A stretch of DNA of 62,611 nt from Bacteroidales bacterium (lineage in GTDB: Bacteria; Bacteroidota; Bacteroidia; Bacteroidales; P3). The stretch spans positions 1-62,611 of the forward strand of contig JAFSKP010000027.1 in the NCBI GenBank assembly GCA_017448905.1, in the 5' to 3' direction. Below, one piece after another: positions 59,600 to 62,611 of this stretch; position 1 is the stretch's first letter, and each line of letters starts with the position of its first letter. Both the position numbers and the translations under genes were made by a program. The notes beneath the pieces were generated by a model. That model had not been told where the DNA came from. It did no database searches and saw nothing but the letters and a program-made list of their open reading frames with translations.

Positions 59600-62167
59600 A
59601 TGCTCAGACATCATATATTCCGCTTCGTCGCGCTCTCAATGGCTGCCATGGCCTTGGCAGGCTGCCACAAGGATCCCGAGGTCGCAACCGTCGGGGATGT
59701 GACAGCCCAGATTGACAACTCCGTCATCGAGGAGCAGAGCAAGACCTTCCTCAGCAACACCGAGGAGTTCATCTACTGGGAAAAGAATGACATGATCAAG
59801 CTGGTGAACTCTGCCGGAAGCAGCGACGCCAAGCTCAAGGATGAATTCCATGGCATGCTGAACGCCTCTTTCAGGCTTGCAAGCCCCCTCGCCAACGAGG
59901 GTGCCGCTTACGCCTTCTACCCCAACACGCTCAATCCCAGCAAGGATGGCAGCACCTGGACGGTCACACTCCCTTCCTCGCAGCCCTACCGTGAGCTGCT
60001 CGCATCGTCGAACCCCGACTTTGCCACCGGGGCCGACTCCTCGTTCGGCCGCGGCGTGCTGCCTATGGTGTCGTACAAAGCCGACGGCCTCGCAGGCACG
60101 CAGTTCACCTTCCACAACGTCTGCGGCATCATGCGCTTCCAGCTCTTCGCCAACAGCAGCGACATGCCCAACGATTTTACCATCAATGAAATACTCTTCG
60201 AAGACAAGGAAAAGCAGATCTCCGGCCCGTTCACAATCTCCGAGACGGTCATGACGCTGCCTAACAACAAGCCTTTCCTCACCGAAACTGCGGCTTCTGG
60301 CGACAACAAAAAGGTTACCATCACCGGCATCAACCGTACCGTGGGAGGCACCCACGGCAAGCTCCTCACCTTCTACCTGCCGCTGCCCTCCACCAAGGAC
60401 CTGAACAACCCGTCGGACTATCCTTTCGTCGACGAGTACAACCTGCGTATGGTGGTGAAAGGCACCTACGGTGGAAGCACTAAGTGGTTCGTCAAGGTCG
60501 TCAAGGTCCCCATCCACAGGCTTAACATCACCAAGGTGAGAGCTCTGGAAATCAAGACCTCCGATCTGCAAGAACCTGACGACTATACCATCGGCTCCAC
60601 TCTCAACTACTCGCTCGTGGGCTGCGGCACGCGCGAACGCCCCTACCAGATCTACACTGCCGAGGACCTCGTCTACATGCGCGACTGCATCAATGGCGGC
60701 CTCCCCATCAGCGGCCAGACCGTCAACGGCATACCCCTCAGCAAGGTGGTCGACAATACCACCTATTTCAAGGTGGTGCGCAGCGACATAACGCTCATCA
60801 CACAGGCCGCATGGGATGCCATGACCGACGACCAGCGGGCAGCCTCCACAAGCCGTCCCTGGACGTCGGGCATCAACGACTTCAAGGGCATCATGTACCA
60901 CGCCAGCTCGCACGACACCTCGGGCATCATCAACAACAGCGGTGTGCCGCTCTTCGTCTCTGTCAGCAACCAGGGGCGCGTGGAAGGCCTCAACGTGAAG
61001 GGCGGCTTCACCGTCAGCGGCACCGACCCCTTCTCGCCTTTCTGCACCACCAACCGAGGGACGCTCTACAACTGCCACAACGCCTGTGCCGTGACCTCCT
61101 CGTCAGCTCCCCTCGCGGGACTCTGCGTCACCAACTACGGCCACATCGAGGGCGGTGCCAACAAGGCCAGTCTCAGCGCCAGCAGCGCCCCCGTGGCGGG
61201 GGTGTGCTACAACAACGAGAGCGGTGGCACCGTCAGCGGCAACTTCTCCATATCGTCGGCAGCCCTCCACGGCACCAACATCACGGGTGTCTGCTACAAC
61301 AACAAGAGCGGCGGCACCGTCAGCGAATGCCAGGTGTCGACGACCTCCGGCGGCGGAGGCGCATCGACGGGCAACTGGGGCGTCATCGTCTTCTACAACC
61401 AGACTGGAGGCGTGGTCAACAACTGCGCCGCCTCGGGCTCCGTCGTGCTCACCACCACGGGCAGCATCGGCGGCATCGTCCACACCAACAGCGGCACCGT
61501 CTCCAACAGCAACCTTAACGTCACGCTGCGCGGGGCCAGCGGCTGCGTGGGCGGCATCGTGGCCACCATGTCGGCAGGCGAGGTGTATAACTGCTTCACC
61601 TCCGACGAGGGTTACATCTACGGCTCCTACGGCAATGCCGCCGCCGACTATGCCGGCGGCATTGTCGGCAAACTCTCAGGCGGCTCGGTGCTCAACTGCT
61701 ACAATGTCGCCACCACGCAGGGTGCCGACAAGACGGGCGGCATCGTGGGCTCGGTCGATGCCGGCGCCGTCGTCGAGAACTGCTGGACCAACGACCTGCA
61801 CCAGTTCGTCGGCGACCACCTCACCGAGCGCGACAACTACGGCACCTCAGGGGCTTTCTGCTTCAGCGGCGCAGAGTCCGACCGGAATTGGGGCTGCGCC
61901 TCCATCAACATCCCGGGCTACACCATCGTGGTGCCGTCATCGTTGAACACTGTCTTCAGCACCATCGTCACGACGCTCTCCCTGAATGGCCAGGACGGCA
62001 ACACCCTCGCTGCGGCCCTCAATGCATGGGTTACTGCCGTGAACACTGAAATCGGCGAAACCAAGTATAGTGCCTGGTCTCATCTCAGCGCCTACCCCAC
62101 GTTCACAGGTGCCGTCACCAAGTCACGCAAGTCCGCTCCCGTACCTCGCAAGGCCGTCCGTCGTTGA
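59600..62167 (+). CDS. Lipoprotein with fimbrillin-like part and C-terminal GLUG repeats
   Basis: The 855-residue protein starts at MLRHHIFRFVAL; the longer open frame begins inside the 62-aa gene and was rejected. Cys22 (AMALAGC) is the lipidation site. Residues about 30-310 look like a fimbrillin/Mfa-like beta domain (FIYWEKNDMIKLVN, AAYAFYPN, FTFHNVCGIMRFQLF, VKVPIHRLNI). From about 340 on, the GTRERPYQIYTAEDLVYMRD phrase introduces GLUG-type repeats (GGIVHTNSGTVSNS, GGIVGKLSGGSVLNCYN, GGIVGSVDAGAVVENCW), also seen near the end of the giant protein. It is probably surface-exposed and could anchor or partner the giant protein. The gene follows it by 52 bases and may share its promoter. Confidence 0.87.
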   Translation: MLRHHIFRFVALSMAAMALAGCHKDPEVATVGDVTAQIDNSVIEEQSKTFLSNTEEFIYWEKNDMIKLVNSAGSSDAKLKDEFHGMLNASFRLASPLANEGAAYAFYPNTLNPSKDGSTWTVTLPSSQPYRELLASSNPDFATGADSSFGRGVLPMVSYKADGLAGTQFTFHNVCGIMRFQLFANSSDMPNDFTINEILFEDKEKQISGPFTISETVMTLPNNKPFLTETAASGDNKKVTITGINRTVGGTHGKLLTFYLPLPSTKDLNNPSDYPFVDEYNLRMVVKGTYGGSTKWFVKVVKVPIHRLNITKVRALEIKTSDLQEPDDYTIGSTLNYSLVGCGTRERPYQIYTAEDLVYMRDCINGGLPISGQTVNGIPLSKVVDNTTYFKVVRSDITLITQAAWDAMTDDQRAASTSRPWTSGINDFKGIMYHASSHDTSGIINNSGVPLFVSVSNQGRVEGLNVKGGFTVSGTDPFSPFCTTNRGTLYNCHNACAVTSSSAPLAGLCVTNYGHIEGGANKASLSASSAPVAGVCYNNESGGTVSGNFSISSAALHGTNITGVCYNNKSGGTVSECQVSTTSGGGGASTGNWGVIVFYNQTGGVVNNCAASGSVVLTTTGSIGGIVHTNSGTVSNSNLNVTLRGASGCVGGIVATMSAGEVYNCFTSDEGYIYGSYGNAAADYAGGIVGKLSGGSVLNCYNVATTQGADKTGGIVGSVDAGAVVENCWTNDLHQFVGDHLTERDNYGTSGAFCFSGAESDRNWGCASINIPGYTIVVPSSLNTVFSTIVTTLSLNGQDGNTLAAALNAWVTAVNTEIGETKYSAWSHLSAYPTFTGAVTKSRKSAPVPRKAVRR

Positions 62168-62191
62168 TACCCCCTTAATTGAAGCAGGCAG

Positions 62192-62611
62192 ATGAATAGC
62201 GATGCCTTCCAGCACTCCATGTCCCGGCGCAGCCAGCACCACGACTACTGCCGCCCCGGCACCTACCACGTCACCATGCATGTGGCAGAGGGGGTGGGCA
62301 GCCCGCTGGGCAGGGTGACGGGCGATGCCGAGGCTCCCGATGGCCATCCCGATGCGCCACGCGTCGTCCTCTCGTCTGTAGGGCAGATGGTAGAGCACGA
62401 GCTGCTCACCGCCATCACTGCTCATTATCCCATGGTCGAGGTGCAGGACTATGTCGTCATGCCCGACCATCTCCATTTCCTGGTGGTGGTGAAGACTCCC
62501 ATCGTCAGCGCCAGCGGCAAGCGGCTCCCTTTGGGGCAGGTGATTGCCGGTTTCAAGAAAGGCTGCAACCGCCTTTTTTGGGAACTGACCGGCAACGCCG
62601 CCGGTGCTGCC
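62192..62611 (+). CDS. REP-associated tyrosine transposase (RAYT, Y1_Tnp family), cut by the window edge
   Basis: The first 140 residues are visible, from MNSDAFQHSMSRRSQHHDYC to the right edge. The N-terminal segment CRPGTYHVTMHVAEG is the family's first strand, and VVMPDHLHFLVVV holds the HUH histidines (HLH) at about residues 94-96. The tyrosine nucleophile should lie further on; GQVIAGFKKGCNRLFW is the usual helix before it. RAYTs are single-copy relatives of IS200/IS605 transposases that process REP palindromes spread between genes. Here two candidate palindromes are at 37908 and 43559. The gene starts 25 bases after the lipoprotein stop. Confidence 0.88.
   Translation, partial: MNSDAFQHSMSRRSQHHDYCRPGTYHVTMHVAEGVGSPLGRVTGDAEAPDGHPDAPRVVLSSVGQMVEHELLTAITAHYPMVEVQDYVVMPDHLHFLVVVKTPIVSASGKRLPLGQVIAGFKKGCNRLFWELTGNAAGAA

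Overview
The window reads as a chromosomal segment of a Bacteroidales bacterium, probably host-associated. Several signals support this. Promoters carry the Bacteroidota -7 box TAnnTTTG, best seen in front of a tandem tRNA-Lys pair and a 137-aa gene. A 4,262-residue secreted protein ends in a type IX secretion (T9SS) sorting domain. There are also a TonB receptor with a carboxypeptidase-regulatory-like N-terminus, DUF5606 and DUF4294 genes, an imelysin lipoprotein and a PNGase F-type amidase.

Layout. 1-4035 (minus strand): the start of an MmeI-like DNA methyltransferase, an AAA/DUF234 ATPase flanked by 149-bp direct repeats, and a SEC-C protein. 4036-4769: a gene-poor stretch with relics. 4770-13140 (plus): glmS, then a heme/iron envelope module (porin, imelysin lipoprotein, di-heme DUF1111 lipoprotein, fused CcsBA cytochrome c synthase), ending in a perfect palindromic terminator. 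About 13200-15128: a group II intron with its reverse transcriptase, ending next to two identical tRNA-Lys(UUU) genes. 15587-16000: an unknown gene. 16043-39399 (minus): a long run of mostly housekeeping genes, namely SpoT/RelA, recA, an SDR, a threonine synthase-like enzyme, an alpha-oxoamine synthase, a membrane protein with a GT2 glycosyltransferase, metG, a lipoprotein esterase, PNGase F, DUF5606, a GlcNAc kinase-type ATPase, pyrD, pyrK, a TonB receptor, holA, an NlpC/P60 peptidase and DUF4294. 39601-46060: an acyltransferase (plus), then an MBL hydrolase, a Na/Pi transporter and RNase R (minus). 46574-62167 (plus): the giant T9SS surface protein, a translationally coupled 62-aa protein and a GLUG-repeat lipoprotein. 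The right edge cuts a REP-associated tyrosine transposase (RAYT).

The most unusual feature is a genome-wide style of short tandem repeat. Nonamer arrays (consensus CTANNNTGY, many as TCTAGATTG) and heptamer arrays (such as AATTCAC) fill many gaps between genes. The nonamer arrays often run in a fixed orientation from the stop codon of one gene to the A-rich leader of the next, and in about ten genes the stop codon lies in the repeat itself. The same repeats occur in frame inside genes: three places plus the whole C-terminal tail of RNase R, the GlcNAc kinase-type protein, and the T9SS sorting domain of the giant protein. Two perfect GC-rich hairpins, CGCAGGCG-N4-CGCCTGCG, sit beside heptamer arrays and could be REP-like elements related to the RAYT. 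Functions were assigned by reading motifs only; no database search was possible.
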